A stretch of 64,000 nt of DNA from Streptomyces sp. CB02261. Its GTDB lineage: Bacteria; Actinomycetota; Actinomycetes; Streptomycetales; Streptomycetaceae. The position numbers and the translations under genes were made by a program. The notes below the pieces were generated by a model that saw only the letters and a program-made list of their open reading frames with translations, was not told where the DNA came from and did not search any database. Position 1 is the first letter of the stretch. Each line of letters starts with the position of its first letter. This document shows, piece by piece, positions 7,275 through 17,042 of this stretch. The DNA lies in assembly GCF_001905665.1 (NCBI RefSeq), contig NZ_LIVX01000003.1:1-64000 (forward strand). The letters are read 5' to 3'.

Positions 7275-9440
7275 ATGCCGCCGTTGCGCGGTACCGGAGC
7301 CGACCGGGAAGCGGAGGGGCCCGAATACGCGGGCGACTACCGTCTCCAGGCATGCCTGGGCGCCGGCGGCATGGGTGTCGTGCACCTCGCCGCCTCGGCC
7401 TCCGGGCTGCGGCTCGCGGTCAAGGTCGTGCACGCTCGGTACGCGGAGGACCCCGAGTTCAGGGCGCGTTTCCGCCAGGAGGTCGCCGCCGCCCGCCGGG
7501 TCAGCGGAGCCTTCACGGCGCCGGTCGTCGACGCCGACCCCGATGCCGTACGCCCCTGGATGGCCACCCTCTACGTGCCCGGGCCCACCCTCGCCGACCA
7601 GGTGAAGCGGAACGGTCCGCTGGCCCCGGCCGAACTGCGCCGCCTCACCGCCGGACTCGCGGAGGCCCTGCGCGACATCCACCGCGCCGGGGTCGTCCAC
7701 CGCGACCTCAAGCCCAGCAACGTGCTGCTCACCGACACCGGCCCCAAGGTCATCGACTTCGGCATCTCCCGGCCCGTCGACAGCGATCTGCACACCGAGA
7801 CGGGCAAGCTCATCGGCTCACCGCCGTTCATGGCGCCCGAGCAGTTCCAGCGGCCCCGCGACGTCGGACCCGCGGCGGACGTCTTCGCCCTCGGCTCGGT
7901 CCTCGTGCACGCGGCGACCGGCCACGGCCCCTTCGACTCCGACAGCCCGTACATCGTGGCGTACCAGGTCGTGCACGACGAGCCGGATCTGACGGGCGTG
8001 CCCGCGGAACTGGCGCCGCTCGTCGCGCGCTGCCTCGCCAAGGAACCCGCCGAGCGGCCCACCCCGGCCCAGATCATGGCGGCGCTGCTGCCGCCCTCGT
8101 ACGCGGCGGAGGCGTTCATACCGGCGCAACGCCGACGGCCCGCCCTCCCGGGCGGCGAGGACGGCGACCGGGGCCCCGCGCCCGCGTGGGACGCCGACAC
8201 CCCGGTCCGGGCTCCCGCCGCTCCCCCGCGCCGCCGCCGGGGCCCGCGTCTCGGCCGGCCGCGCCTGCCGATCGCCGTCGCCGCCGCGCTCGCGCTGACC
8301 GGGGCCGGTCTGTACGCGGCCCTGAGCCCCACGGAGCCCGCCGGACCCGACACCCCCGCCCGTCCGGCCGAGGTGGCCACCGCCTTCGCCGGCTGGCAGA
8401 CCACGCTCCAGAAGCACGGCCCCACGGTCGCGCCCGCGTGCGCCCACGCCGGGGGCGCGCTGTACTGCTCGGCCCGGGGCGTCGGCCTCGCCCGTCTCGA
8501 CCCGGTGACGGGCCGCGTGCTCTGGTCACGACCCGTACCCGTCAAGGCGGAGACGCCCCTCGCTCCCTTCCTCCTCGCGGACGGTCTGATCGGCGCCGCC
8601 GCTCCGACGGGACCGCCTCGGGCGTACGCGGCCGCCGACGGAGCCCCCGGCTGGACGGCCGCGTCGGAGCTCCCCGAGCTGTACCGTCCGGCCGGCACCG
8701 CCCTCGTCCTGTCCGACGGGCAGGGCGGGCTCCGGGCCGTCGACAGCCGCAGCGGGAAGGAGCTCTGGCGCCACGGCCTGGCCGGCTTCGGGGTCCCGCT
8801 GCCGGGGGCGTACGACGCCCCGTCCGGGCTGCTCACCGTGGCCGAGGCCTCGGCCGACGGGACGCGCACGCGGGTCGGCGGGCTCCATCCCGGGACCGGT
8901 GAGGTGGCCTGGCAGCGGAATCTGGACGGCGACCTCGATCCGCTGGGCCGCACCGGCGACGGGACGCTGCTCCTCGGCTCCCGCTACCAGGGGACGCTGG
9001 TCGACGCCCTCGTCCTGCTCGACGAGGACGGCGGTTCCGTACGCCGGGTCCCGCTGCCCCACCGGATCGACGTCCGGGGCGTCGCCGTACGCGGCGCGGT
9101 GGTGTACGTGCTCGACACGGACGGCCACCTCACCGCCTTCGACACCGCAGCGCCGAAGGGACGGGTGCTGTGGGAGCTGGAGACCGGGGCGGGGAACGTG
9201 TCCTCGCCCGTCATCGGCTCCGGCGACCGGCTCTACTTCTCCGTCCAGGACGGACGGCTGCTCGCCGTCGACACCGCACGCGGGGCGCTGATCGGCCAGA
9301 CCCGGCCGCGGCTGCTCAACGGGCGGCTCGCGTACGCGTCCCTGGTGCCGCCGCCGCTGGCCGCCGGCGACCGGGTGTTCGGGACGGCCCCCGACGGCTC
9401 CGTCTTCGCGGTGGACGCGCGCGACCCCGCGTCCTGGTGA
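7275..9440 (+). CDS. Ser/Thr protein kinase with C-terminal PQQ-type propeller
   Basis: A 721-aa eukaryotic-like kinase of the AfsK type. The kinase domain (about 20-273) has the Gly loop LGAGGMG, catalytic Lys50, HRDLKPSN (142-149) and DFG (161-163). A Pro/Arg-rich linker and one membrane helix (about 331-349) follow. The rest carries repeated blades with motifs such as GRVLWSR, GKELWRH and GEVAWQRN, a PQQ-like beta-propeller that is probably extracytoplasmic and may sense ligands. ATG 7275 has GGGGGTGGG at good spacing; the GTG at 7254 has its purine run only 3 nt away. Targets are unknown. Confidence 0.93.
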   Translation: MPPLRGTGADREAEGPEYAGDYRLQACLGAGGMGVVHLAASASGLRLAVKVVHARYAEDPEFRARFRQEVAAARRVSGAFTAPVVDADPDAVRPWMATLYVPGPTLADQVKRNGPLAPAELRRLTAGLAEALRDIHRAGVVHRDLKPSNVLLTDTGPKVIDFGISRPVDSDLHTETGKLIGSPPFMAPEQFQRPRDVGPAADVFALGSVLVHAATGHGPFDSDSPYIVAYQVVHDEPDLTGVPAELAPLVARCLAKEPAERPTPAQIMAALLPPSYAAEAFIPAQRRRPALPGGEDGDRGPAPAWDADTPVRAPAAPPRRRRGPRLGRPRLPIAVAAALALTGAGLYAALSPTEPAGPDTPARPAEVATAFAGWQTTLQKHGPTVAPACAHAGGALYCSARGVGLARLDPVTGRVLWSRPVPVKAETPLAPFLLADGLIGAAAPTGPPRAYAAADGAPGWTAASELPELYRPAGTALVLSDGQGGLRAVDSRSGKELWRHGLAGFGVPLPGAYDAPSGLLTVAEASADGTRTRVGGLHPGTGEVAWQRNLDGDLDPLGRTGDGTLLLGSRYQGTLVDALVLLDEDGGSVRRVPLPHRIDVRGVAVRGAVVYVLDTDGHLTAFDTAAPKGRVLWELETGAGNVSSPVIGSGDRLYFSVQDGRLLAVDTARGALIGQTRPRLLNGRLAYASLVPPPLAAGDRVFGTAPDGSVFAVDARDPASW

Positions 9441-9500
9441 GCCTCGTGTCCTGAGACCCACGCGCGCGCGTGGCCCGTCCGCGTACCCGGGAGAGACAGC

Positions 9501-9537
9501 GGCGGCGGGGAGCCGGCTCGTGCCGCTCCCCGCCGCC
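9501..9537. terminator. bidirectional terminator hairpin between kinase and ilvD
   Basis: GGCGGCGGGGAGC (9501-9513) pairs with GCTCCCCGCCGCC (9525-9537), 13 bp around an 11-nt loop. It lies between two convergent stop codons and has no U-tract, as usual in Streptomyces. Confidence 0.75.
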
Positions 9538-9559
9538 GCGGGTCGTCCCGGTGCCGGGA

Positions 9560-11413
9560 TCAGCCCAGCCTGGTCACGTCGCGGACCGCGCCCTTGTCGG
9601 CGCTCGTCGCCATCGCCGCGTAGGCGCGCAGGGCCGCCGACACCTTGCGCTGGCGGTTCTTCGGCGCGTACACGCCGTTCAGCGCCTCCCGGCGGGCGGT
9701 GAGGGTGGTCTCGTCGACGAGCAGCTCGATCGAGCGGTTCGGGATGTCGATCCGGATGCGGTCGCCGTCCTCGACGAGGGCGATCGTGCCGCCCGAGGCC
9801 GCCTCCGGGGAGGCGTGGCCGATGGACAGACCGGACGTGCCGCCGGAGAAGCGTCCGTCCGTGACCAGCGCGCAGGTCTTGCCCAGGCCCCGCCCCTTGA
9901 GGAAGGAGGTCGGGTAGAGCATCTCCTGCATGCCGGGACCGCCGCGCGGACCCTCGTACCGGATGACGACCACGTCGCCGTCCTTGACCTGCTTGTTCAG
10001 GATCTTCTCGACGGCCTCGTCCTGGGACTCGCAGACCACGGCCGGGCCCTCGAAGGTCCAGATCGACTCGTCGACGCCGGCCGTCTTCACGACGCAGCCG
10101 TCGGCGGCGAGGTTGCCGTGCAGGACGGCGAGACCGCCGTCCTTGGAGTACGCGTGGGCCGCGTCGCGGATGCAGCCGCCCGCCGCGTCGACGTCGAGCG
10201 CCGCCCAGCGCTCGGACTGCGAGAAGGCGGTCGCCGAGCGGACGCAGCCGGGGGCCGCGTGGAACAGCTCGACGGCCTCGTCGGACGGCGAGCCGCCGCG
10301 GACGTCCCAGGTGTCCAGCCACTCCTTGATGGAGCGGGAGTGGACGGAGTTGACGTCCTCGTTGAGCAGGCCCGCGCGGTACAGCTCGCCGAGGATGGCG
10401 GGGATGCCGCCGGCGCGGTGCACGTCCTCCATGTAGTACGTGCGGTCCTTGGCGACGTTCGGGGCGACCTTGGCCAGGCAGGGGACCCGGCGCGAGACCT
10501 CGTCCATGTCGGTCAGGCCGTAGTCGAGCTCGGCCTCCTGGGCGGCGGCGAGCAGGTGCAGGATCGTGTTGGTGGAGCCGCCCATGGCGATGTCGAGGGC
10601 CATGGCGTTCTCGAAGGCCGCGCGGGTCGCGATCGAGCGGGGCAGGACGGAGGCGTCGTCCTCGTCGTAGTAGCGGCGGGTGATGTCGACGACCGTGCGG
10701 GCCGCGGCCTCGTACAGGCCCTTGCGGGCGGTGTGGGTGGCGAGCAGCGAGCCGTTGCCGGGGAGGGAGAGGCCGATCGCCTCGGTCAGGCAGTTCATCG
10801 AGTTGGCGGTGAACATGCCGGAACAGGACCCGCAGGTCGGACAGGCGTTCTCCTCGATGCGGAGGATGTCCTCGTCGGAGATCTTCGGGTTCACGGCGTC
10901 GGAGATCGCGTCGACCAGGTCGAGCGTGCGGACCGTTCCGTCGACGAGGGTCGCGCGGCCGGCCTCCATCGGACCGCCGGAGACGAAGACCGTCGGGATG
11001 TCGAGGCGCAGGGCCGCCATCAGCATGCCGGGGGTGATCTTGTCGCAGTTGGAGATGCAGATCAGGGCGTCGGCGCAGTGCGCCTCGACCATGTACTCCA
11101 CGCTGTCCGCGATCAGGTCGCGCGAGGGCAGGCTGTAGAGCATGCCGCCGTGGCCCATCGCGATGCCGTCGTCGACGGCGATCGTGTTGAACTCGCGCGG
11201 GATGGCCCCCGCGGCCGTGATGGCCTCGGAGACGATCCGGCCGACCGGCTGGAGGTGGGTGTGGCCGGGGACGAACTCCGTGAAGGAGTTGGCGACCGCG
11301 ATGATCGGCTTCCGGCCGATGTCCGCGCCGGGTACACCGGAGGCGCGCATAAGGGCGCGTGCGCCCGCCATGTTGCGACCGTGGGTGACTGTGCGGGACC
11401 TCAGCTCGGGCAT
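9560..11413 (-). CDS. ilvD: dihydroxy-acid dehydratase
   Basis: IlvD dehydrates 2,3-dihydroxy acids to 2-keto acids in valine, isoleucine, leucine and pantothenate precursor synthesis. The 617-aa length matches the E. coli enzyme (616). Iron-sulfur ligands are visible as Cys123 ([10 protein letters not shown]) and in the cluster CPTCGSC at 191-197. The C-terminus carries the [15 protein letters not shown] active-site segment. The open frame extends 19 codons upstream, but ATG 11413 has GAGGAG at good spacing and matches family length. It is transcribed alone and converges on the kinase. Confidence 0.97.
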   Translation of the reverse strand: MPELRSRTVTHGRNMAGARALMRASGVPGADIGRKPIIAVANSFTEFVPGHTHLQPVGRIVSEAITAAGAIPREFNTIAVDDGIAMGHGGMLYSLPSRDLIADSVEYMVEAHCADALICISNCDKITPGMLMAALRLDIPTVFVSGGPMEAGRATLVDGTVRTLDLVDAISDAVNPKISDEDILRIEENACPTCGSCSGMFTANSMNCLTEAIGLSLPGNGSLLATHTARKGLYEAAARTVVDITRRYYDEDDASVLPRSIATRAAFENAMALDIAMGGSTNTILHLLAAAQEAELDYGLTDMDEVSRRVPCLAKVAPNVAKDRTYYMEDVHRAGGIPAILGELYRAGLLNEDVNSVHSRSIKEWLDTWDVRGGSPSDEAVELFHAAPGCVRSATAFSQSERWAALDVDAAGGCIRDAAHAYSKDGGLAVLHGNLAADGCVVKTAGVDESIWTFEGPAVVCESQDEAVEKILNKQVKDGDVVVIRYEGPRGGPGMQEMLYPTSFLKGRGLGKTCALVTDGRFSGGTSGLSIGHASPEAASGGTIALVEDGDRIRIDIPNRSIELLVDETTLTARREALNGVYAPKNRQRKVSAALRAYAAMATSADKGAVRDVTRLG

Positions 11414-11553
11414 CGTCGCTCGCTCCTCGTGAAGGGTGTGCTTGCATTCGAGCGTACGCCGACGGACCAAGATCTGGACAGGCTGTCCGTATGCCGGACG
11501 AGGTGTTCAGCTTTCGGTCAGGGCGCCGCGGGTGGGCTCCACCGGGGGGGCGG

Positions 11554-12165
11554 TCAGGCCTCGGTCAGGTACCGCTGGAGCGTCGGGGCCACCATCGCCA
11601 CGATCTTCTCCGGGTCCGCCGTCGCCAGCGGCTCGACCTGGATCACGTACCGCAGGATGGCGATCCCGATCATGTGGGAGGCCGCAAGCTCCGCGCGGAA
11701 CTTCGGGTCCGGTACGTCGAGCTCGTCCGCGATCCGCTCCAGGAGCCGCCGCAGCACGAAGGTCCGCAGCACCTTGGCCGCGGCCTCGTGGGTCAGCGCG
11801 GAGCGGACGATCGCGAGGAGCGGGGCGCGGCTCGCCGGGTTCTCCCAGACGCCGATGAAGAAGCGCGCGAGGCGCTCCCCGATGGTGTCGCGCGGGCCGC
11901 CGACGATGGCGGGGACGACGGTCGCCGGCTCGAACGACACCTCGATCGCGGCGGCGAAGACCTCGTCCTTCGTACCGAAGTAGTGGTGCACGAGTGCCGG
12001 GTCGACGCCGGCCGCCTTGGCGATGCCGCGGACCGAGGCCTTGTCGTAGCCGCGCTCGGCGAACTGGGCGCGGGCCGCATCCAGGATGCGTTCACGCGCG
12101 CCGGGCCCGCTCTCCTCCTCGGTACGGGACGGGCGGCCGCGGCGGCGCGGGGCCGGTTCGGTCAC
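11554..12165 (-). CDS. TetR family transcriptional regulator
   Basis: A 203-aa TetR repressor. After a basic Pro/Arg-rich tail the DNA-binding domain occupies about 23-70, with the helix-turn-helix [25 protein letters not shown]. The C-terminal ligand-binding half is of the common TetR_C type. Its GTG overlaps the TGA of the upstream isomerase gene (12162-12165), so the two form a coupled operon. The ligand is unknown. Confidence 0.92.
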   Translation of the reverse strand: MTEPAPRRRGRPSRTEEESGPGARERILDAARAQFAERGYDKASVRGIAKAAGVDPALVHHYFGTKDEVFAAAIEVSFEPATVVPAIVGGPRDTIGERLARFFIGVWENPASRAPLLAIVRSALTHEAAAKVLRTFVLRRLLERIADELDVPDPKFRAELAASHMIGIAILRYVIQVEPLATADPEKIVAMVAPTLQRYLTEA

Positions 12166-12998
12166 GGTCGGCGGGCCCGGGAGGAGCGGGTGGCCGCCGA
12201 GGCGAGATGGAGCCGGGTGAAGGCGAGGGCCTCCGCGAGGTCGGCCTCGCGTTCGGCGGCGGACATCGCGCGGCGGGTGTTGACCTCGATCACGACGTGG
12301 CCGTCGAAGCCGGTGAGCGCGAGGCGCTCGAGGAGCTCGGCGCAGGGCTGGGTGCCGCGCCCCGGGACGAGGTGCTCGTCCTTGGCGGAACCCCTGCCGT
12401 CGGCGAGGTGGACGTGGCCGAGCCGGTCGCCCATGCGGTCGATCATCGCCAGGGCGTCGGTGCGGGCGGTCGCGGTGTGCGAGAGGTCGACGGTGAAGTG
12501 CCGGTAGTCGTCCTTGGTGACGTCCCACTCGGGGGCGTACGCGAGCATCTCGCGGTCCTTGTACCGCCACGGGTACATGTTCTCGACGGCGAACCGTACG
12601 TCGGTCTCGTCCGCCATCCGCCAGATTCCGGTGACGAAGTCCTTGGCGTACTGGCGCTGCCAGCGGAACGGGGGGTGCACGACGACCGTCGAGGCGCCGA
12701 GCCGCTCGGCCGCCGCCTGGGCGCGCTGGAGCTTGACCCAGGGGTCGGTGGACCAGACGCGCTGGGTGATGAGGAGGCAGGGGGCGTGCACGGCCAGGAT
12801 CGGCACCTGGTGGTAGTCGGAGAGCCGGCGCAGTGCCTCGATGTCCTGGCTGACCGGATCGGTCCACACCATGACCTCGACACCGTCGTAGCCGAGGCGC
12901 GCGGCGATCTCGAAGGCCGTCGCCGTCGACTCCGGATAGACCGAGGCCGTCGACAGGGCGACCTTCGCATCCGGGACGCGCACCGCTGGTTCTGCCAC
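12162..12998 (-). CDS. sugar phosphate isomerase/epimerase (xylose isomerase-like TIM barrel)
   Basis: A 278-aa TIM-barrel protein of the AP-endonuclease-2/xylose isomerase-like superfamily. Metal-ligand-type segments are visible: [24 protein letters not shown] and LGHVHLADG. The start GTG 12998 has TACCCT (13010-13005) 6 nt upstream and no Shine-Dalgarno sequence, so it is probably leaderless. It overlaps the downstream TetR gene by 4 bp, implying co-expression. The true substrate cannot be deduced. Confidence 0.88.
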   Translation of the reverse strand: MAEPAVRVPDAKVALSTASVYPESTATAFEIAARLGYDGVEVMVWTDPVSQDIEALRRLSDYHQVPILAVHAPCLLITQRVWSTDPWVKLQRAQAAAERLGASTVVVHPPFRWQRQYAKDFVTGIWRMADETDVRFAVENMYPWRYKDREMLAYAPEWDVTKDDYRHFTVDLSHTATARTDALAMIDRMGDRLGHVHLADGRGSAKDEHLVPGRGTQPCAELLERLALTGFDGHVVIEVNTRRAMSAAEREADLAEALAFTRLHLASAATRSSRARRP

Positions 12999-13085
12999 GG
13001 AGACAGGGTACGGGGCGGGCCGGGGGGCAGGGGGGTGGTTCCGGTCACGCGGGGGGCGGGCCCGGCGGGGTGGGCCCGGCGGGGT

Positions 13086-13106
13086 GGGGGCGGGGTTGCC
13101 GCCCCC
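13086..13106 (-). terminator. terminator hairpin after the Ppx/GppA gene
   Basis: GGGGGCGG (13086-13093) and CCGCCCCC (13099-13106) form a perfect 8-bp stem with a 5-nt loop, a few bases after the stop codon at 13118. The rest of 12999-13117 is extremely G-rich on the plus strand and may form G-quadruplexes; no gene is visible. Confidence 0.6.
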
Positions 13107-13117
13107 GTGGCCCGTGC

Positions 13118-14050
13118 TCAGTGCTCCGGCAGGTGGTCCAGGCGGCGCAGGATGACGCCCTCGCGCAGGGCCCAGGGGCAGATCTCCAGCACCTCCACCC
13201 CGAACAGGTCCATCGCGGCCTCCGCGACGAGCGCGCCCGCGAGGAGCTGGCCGGCGCGGCCCTCCGACACGCCCGGCAGGGCCGCGCGCTCGGGGACGGT
13301 CATCCCGGCGAGGCGCGGGACCCACTCCTCCAGGGACTTGCGGGTCAGCAGCCGCTGGACGTAGAGGCCCTCGCCCGAGCCGGGGGCACCGGCGATCCTG
13401 GCCAGCTGCTTGAAGGTCTTGGAGGTGGCCACCACGTGGTCGGGGCGCCCCGAGCGGCTGAACTCGCTCACGTTACGGGCGATCTGCGCGCGCACATGGC
13501 GGCGGAGGGCCTTCACGTCGTCGAGGTCGGCCGGGTCGCCCCGCAGCCAGCCGGCGGTCAGCCGGCCCGCGCCCAGCGGCAGCGAGACGGCGGTGTCGGG
13601 GTCCTCGTCCATGCCGAACGCGACTTCGAGGGAGCCGCCCCCGATGTCGAGGAGGAGCAGCTTGCCCGCGGACCAGCCGAACCAGCGGCGGGCGGCGAGG
13701 AAGGTGAGCCGGGCCTCCTCCTCACCGGTGAGGACCTGGAGGTCGACCCCGGTCTCGTCCTTCACGCGCGCGAGGACGGCGTCGGCGTTGCTGGCCTCGC
13801 GGACGGCGGAGGTCGCGAACGGCAGCACCTCCTCGCAGCCCTTCTCCTCGGCGGCCAGGAGGGCGTCCCTGACGGTCGTGGTGAGCCGCTCGACGCCGTG
13901 CGGGGCGATGGCGCCCCGCTCGTCGAGGAGCTCGGCGAGCCTGAGCTCCGCCTTGTGGGAGTGGGCGGGCAGCGGCCGGGCGCCCGGATGGGCGTCCACC
14001 ACCAGGAAGTGCACCGTGTTCGAACCGACGTCGAGGACTCCGAGTCTCAT
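13118..14050 (-). CDS. Ppx/GppA phosphatase family protein
   Basis: A 310-aa member of the exopolyphosphatase/pppGpp phosphohydrolase family, which uses an actin-like ATPase fold. Phosphate-binding segments are visible: [12 protein letters not shown] at the N-terminus, [10 protein letters not shown], and [12 protein letters not shown] near residue 140. The length (about 310) matches the short actinobacterial Ppx type lacking the C-terminal HD-like domain of E. coli GppA. A TACCGT hexamer (14063-14058) lies 7 nt before the ATG, suggesting leaderless expression. It could act on polyphosphate or (p)ppGpp; sequence alone does not decide. Confidence 0.92.
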   Translation of the reverse strand: MRLGVLDVGSNTVHFLVVDAHPGARPLPAHSHKAELRLAELLDERGAIAPHGVERLTTTVRDALLAAEEKGCEEVLPFATSAVREASNADAVLARVKDETGVDLQVLTGEEEARLTFLAARRWFGWSAGKLLLLDIGGGSLEVAFGMDEDPDTAVSLPLGAGRLTAGWLRGDPADLDDVKALRRHVRAQIARNVSEFSRSGRPDHVVATSKTFKQLARIAGAPGSGEGLYVQRLLTRKSLEEWVPRLAGMTVPERAALPGVSEGRAGQLLAGALVAEAAMDLFGVEVLEICPWALREGVILRRLDHLPEH

Positions 14051-14091
14051 GGGCGGAACGGTACTGCGCGTACCCGCATACGCTTGGTGGT

Positions 14092-14988
14092 GTGCCAAAG
14101 ACGAAGAAGGCGAAGCCCGGCAAGGACAGCGGCGACGACACGGCTGTGACGACGGCTGCGGCCGCCGTGACGGGCGTGAAAGCCGGCAGGACCGGCGGTG
14201 CCGTGAAGAGCGGCAGGAAGCGGGGCAAGGGCGTGGAGCCGGACGAGAAGGGCCTCGACTTCGCGCGCGCGTGGGTCGAGTTCCCCGACCCGGCCGACGA
14301 CGAGCAGGTCTTCCGCTGCGACCTGACCTGGCTGACCTCCCGCTGGACGTGCATCTTCGGCAGCGGCTGCCAGGGCATCCAGGCGGGCCGGGCGGACGAC
14401 GGCTGCTGCACGCTGGGCGCGCACTTCTCCGACGAGGACGACGAGAAGCGGGTCGCGACGCATGTGGCACGCCTCACTCCCGAGCTGTGGCAGTTCCACG
14501 ACGTCGGTACGGAGTCGGGCTGGGTGCAGCTCGACGAGGACGGCGACCGGCAGACCCGCCGCTGGGAGGGGTCCTGCATTTTCCAGAACCGCCCCGGGTT
14601 CGCGGGCGGCGCGGGCTGCTCGCTGCACATCCTGGCCCTGAAGGAGGGCCGGGAGCCGCTGGAGACCAAGCCGGACGTCTGCTGGCAGCTGCCGGTGCGG
14701 CGCACGTACGACTGGATCGACCGGCCCGACGACACCCGGGTCCTGCAGATCACGATCGGTGAGTACGACCGCCGGGGCTGGGGTCCCGGCGGCCACGACC
14801 TGCACTGGTGGTGCACCTCGGCCACGTCGGCTCACGGGGCCGGGGAACCGGTCTACGTGACGTACCGGCCCGAGCTCACGGAGCTGATGGGCAAGGAGGC
14901 GTACGAGGTCCTCGTCGGCCTGTGCGAGGCCCGGCTCTCCTCGCAGCTGCCGCTCGTCGCCCCGCACCCGGCGGACCCGAAGGGCTAG
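14092..14988 (+). CDS. conserved cysteine-rich protein, unknown function
   Basis: A 298-aa cytoplasmic protein with a Lys/Gly/Ala-rich, probably disordered N-terminus (about 1-55). The globular part has about ten cysteines in short motifs ([47 protein letters not shown]) and many Trp residues. This could bind zinc or an iron-sulfur cluster, but I recognise no catalytic family with confidence. The start is GTG 14092, 7 nt after TACGCT (14079-14084), so it is likely leaderless. It is divergent from the Ppx/GppA gene across 41 bp. Confidence 0.85.
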   Translation: MPKTKKAKPGKDSGDDTAVTTAAAAVTGVKAGRTGGAVKSGRKRGKGVEPDEKGLDFARAWVEFPDPADDEQVFRCDLTWLTSRWTCIFGSGCQGIQAGRADDGCCTLGAHFSDEDDEKRVATHVARLTPELWQFHDVGTESGWVQLDEDGDRQTRRWEGSCIFQNRPGFAGGAGCSLHILALKEGREPLETKPDVCWQLPVRRTYDWIDRPDDTRVLQITIGEYDRRGWGPGGHDLHWWCTSATSAHGAGEPVYVTYRPELTELMGKEAYEVLVGLCEARLSSQLPLVAPHPADPKG

Positions 14989-15064
14989 ACAGGGCCGAGG
15001 GCTCGGGGCCGGGTCGGCGGGCCGGGCCCCGCACGCGCGTCGCCCCGGCCCCCGCCGCGCTCGT

Positions 15065-15350
15065 TCAGGATGTGGACGGCGGGGGCTGTTCCTCCGTCGT
15101 CGGCGGGGGCGTGGTCGGTTCCGTCGGGCCCGGCTCCGTGGTGGCCGGAGGCGGCTCCTCCGTCGTCGGCGGCGGGGTGGTCGGCTCCGTGGTCGGAGGG
15201 CTCGTCGGCGGGGTCGTCGGCTCCGTCGTCGGAGGGTTGGTCGAGGGTTCCCCGGTCGTCGGCGGAGGCGTCGTCGGCTCCGTGGTCGGCGGGCTCGTCG
15301 GCGGGGTCGTCGGCTCCGTGGTCGTCGGCGGCGGGACGACCGGGTCGACG
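15065..15350 (-). repeat. Thr/Pro/Glu-encoding repeat in the tail of the composite membrane protein
   Basis: The 3' part of the gene encodes repeated TTEPTTPPTSPP-like units, and the DNA is correspondingly repetitive (recurring CGTCGGCTCCGTGGTCGG on the plus strand). Such tails are typical spacers through the cell wall. Copy number is likely to vary between strains. Confidence 0.8.
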
Positions 15351-16870
15351 GCGGGGGGCGGGGCGGTCCATCCGCGCCCGTCGATCCTGACCACCGCCCC
15401 GGAGGGGTTCACCCCGATCCGGGCGCTCCAGACCCCCTGCGGCTCGCGACCGTGGTCGACGCGGACGGCGATGGTGACCGTCTCACCGGGGCGGAGCGTG
15501 CCGGAGGCCCGGCTGACGTACAGCCAGGGCGCGTCCGTCCACAGCGACCACTCGACGGGGGCGCCGCCCGCCGCGGTGAGGGTCAGCAGGGTGAGATCGC
15601 CGTCGCCGCGCGCGGCGACCGTGATCCAGCCGGGCGCGGTCTCACCGGGCCGGATCTCCGTGGGACCGGTGGGACCGCCGGGGCTGATCACCTCGACGGA
15701 GACGTCGGGGGCGCGGCTGCCCCGGGTGAAGCGGGGCTCGGGGGTCGTACGGGCGTTGCCCGCGTTCTCGTAGCGGTCGTAGGAGCGCCCGTCCGGGCCC
15801 GTCGGCTCGTCGGCCTCGCGCGCGCTGATCCGGGACCCGTCGTGGGCGGTCACGTCGGTGTCCGGGGCGCCCCGGTAGGAGGTCCACAGGGCGAGGACGG
15901 GCGCGGCGACCACGGCCGCGACGACCGTGGTCGTCACCGCGCGGGCCCGCATCCGGTCGCGGCGGGCCACATGGTCCTTCGGGTCCATGGGGAAGCCGGT
16001 CGGGCTGAAGCGCGGGGCTCCCGCACGCGCGCGCGGGACGTGGAGCATCGCCATGTACGCGGCGGCCCGCGGCGCCTCGACGAGCGGCAGCCCGCCCGGG
16101 GGCAGGGCCCCGCCGCCCGGCCAGGGGCCGGCGGCGCCCACGCGCTCGGCGGCCTTCCGGCAGCGGGGGCAGTCGTCGACGTGCCGGACGAGTTCCGCGC
16201 GCAGGGCCGCCGAGAGCAGCACCTGGTGGTCGCCGGTGAGCCGGGCCACGGTGGGGCAGCTGCCGGTCTCGACGACGGCGAGCGCGGCGCGGGTGCGCTC
16301 GACCTCGCAGCCGGCGGTGGCGAGGAGCTCGCGGGCGGCGAGCGGGTCGAGGGAGAGCACGGCGGCGACCTGACGGTGGCTGAGGCCGTGGCGTACGGCC
16401 AGCTCCAGGGCCTCGCGCTGCTCGGGGGTGGTGCCGGCGGCCTCGGGCCAGGCGAGCAGGGCGAGTTCGGCGCGGCGCCGCTCGGCGGTCTCCTCGGGGA
16501 CCCGGGGCGGCTCGGGCGCGATGACGGCGGGCCGGCCGGTGTGGGCGCCCTGGCGCTTGCGGCGCTGCTCCCCGAGGCTGCGCAGGCAGGCCCAGCGGGC
16601 GAGGGCGTACAGCCAGGCCGTGCGCCCCTCCTCGTCGGAGGGGCAGCGGCCGTGGTGGCGCTCCGCGACGGCCAGGACGTCGCCGAGGACGGCGGTCGCC
16701 GTGTCGTGGTCGCAGAGCACGGAGAGGCAGTACGTGAAGAGGCCGTCGAGGGCGGCCTCGTAGCGCGCGGGGGGCCGCCGGCCGAGCGCGCGCGGTCCGT
16801 CGTCCGTGGCGGGGTGCGCCCGGTGTGCGCCGGTGGTGCGTGCGGTGGATTCCAGCCTGCTGCTCGTCAC
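15065..16870 (-). CDS. membrane protein with sigma-like, zinc-finger and BACON-like parts
   Basis: A 601-aa composite protein. Residues about 20-200 resemble an ECF-type sigma-like segment, including a region-4-like helix-turn-helix (LSHRQVAAVLSLDPLAARELL). Next comes an anti-sigma-type zinc motif, HVDDCPRC (His-x3-Cys-x2-Cys). One membrane helix follows (VTTTVVAAVVAAPVLALW). The outer part has an Ig-like/BACON-type domain (WLYVSRASGTLRPGETVTI) and ends in about 90 residues of Thr/Pro/Glu repeats. TACGGT (16882-16877) lies 6 nt before the GTG, so it is probably leaderless. It may carry a wall-side signal to a DNA-binding cytoplasmic part, but this is inference. It is divergent from radA. Confidence 0.85.
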   Translation of the reverse strand: MTSSRLESTARTTGAHRAHPATDDGPRALGRRPPARYEAALDGLFTYCLSVLCDHDTATAVLGDVLAVAERHHGRCPSDEEGRTAWLYALARWACLRSLGEQRRKRQGAHTGRPAVIAPEPPRVPEETAERRRAELALLAWPEAAGTTPEQREALELAVRHGLSHRQVAAVLSLDPLAARELLATAGCEVERTRAALAVVETGSCPTVARLTGDHQVLLSAALRAELVRHVDDCPRCRKAAERVGAAGPWPGGGALPPGGLPLVEAPRAAAYMAMLHVPRARAGAPRFSPTGFPMDPKDHVARRDRMRARAVTTTVVAAVVAAPVLALWTSYRGAPDTDVTAHDGSRISAREADEPTGPDGRSYDRYENAGNARTTPEPRFTRGSRAPDVSVEVISPGGPTGPTEIRPGETAPGWITVAARGDGDLTLLTLTAAGGAPVEWSLWTDAPWLYVSRASGTLRPGETVTIAVRVDHGREPQGVWSARIGVNPSGAVVRIDGRGWTAPPPAVDPVVPPPTTTEPTTPPTSPPTTEPTTPPPTTGEPSTNPPTTEPTTPPTSPPTTEPTTPPPTTEEPPPATTEPGPTEPTTPPPTTEEQPPPSTS

Positions 16871-17042
16871 CGGTCGACCGTAGGCAGGGTGGGGGGCGCT
16901 TTTCGTACCGGTCGTGTTCTTCTCAGTCTTACGGGTGAATGAATCGCTCGAAAGGGGACAGGAACACGACATTCCGGGGCCGGGATGCGGTGCGGCGGCG
17001 GACCGGGGCCCGTTGTCGGTGGGGGCCGCTACGGTGGGCGAC

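Noticed and set aside
8526..11447. 973-aa minus-strand open frame across the kinase and ilvD
   Set aside because: Wrong-frame reading of ilvD and the kinase. ilvD in its own frame has complete family motifs and length.
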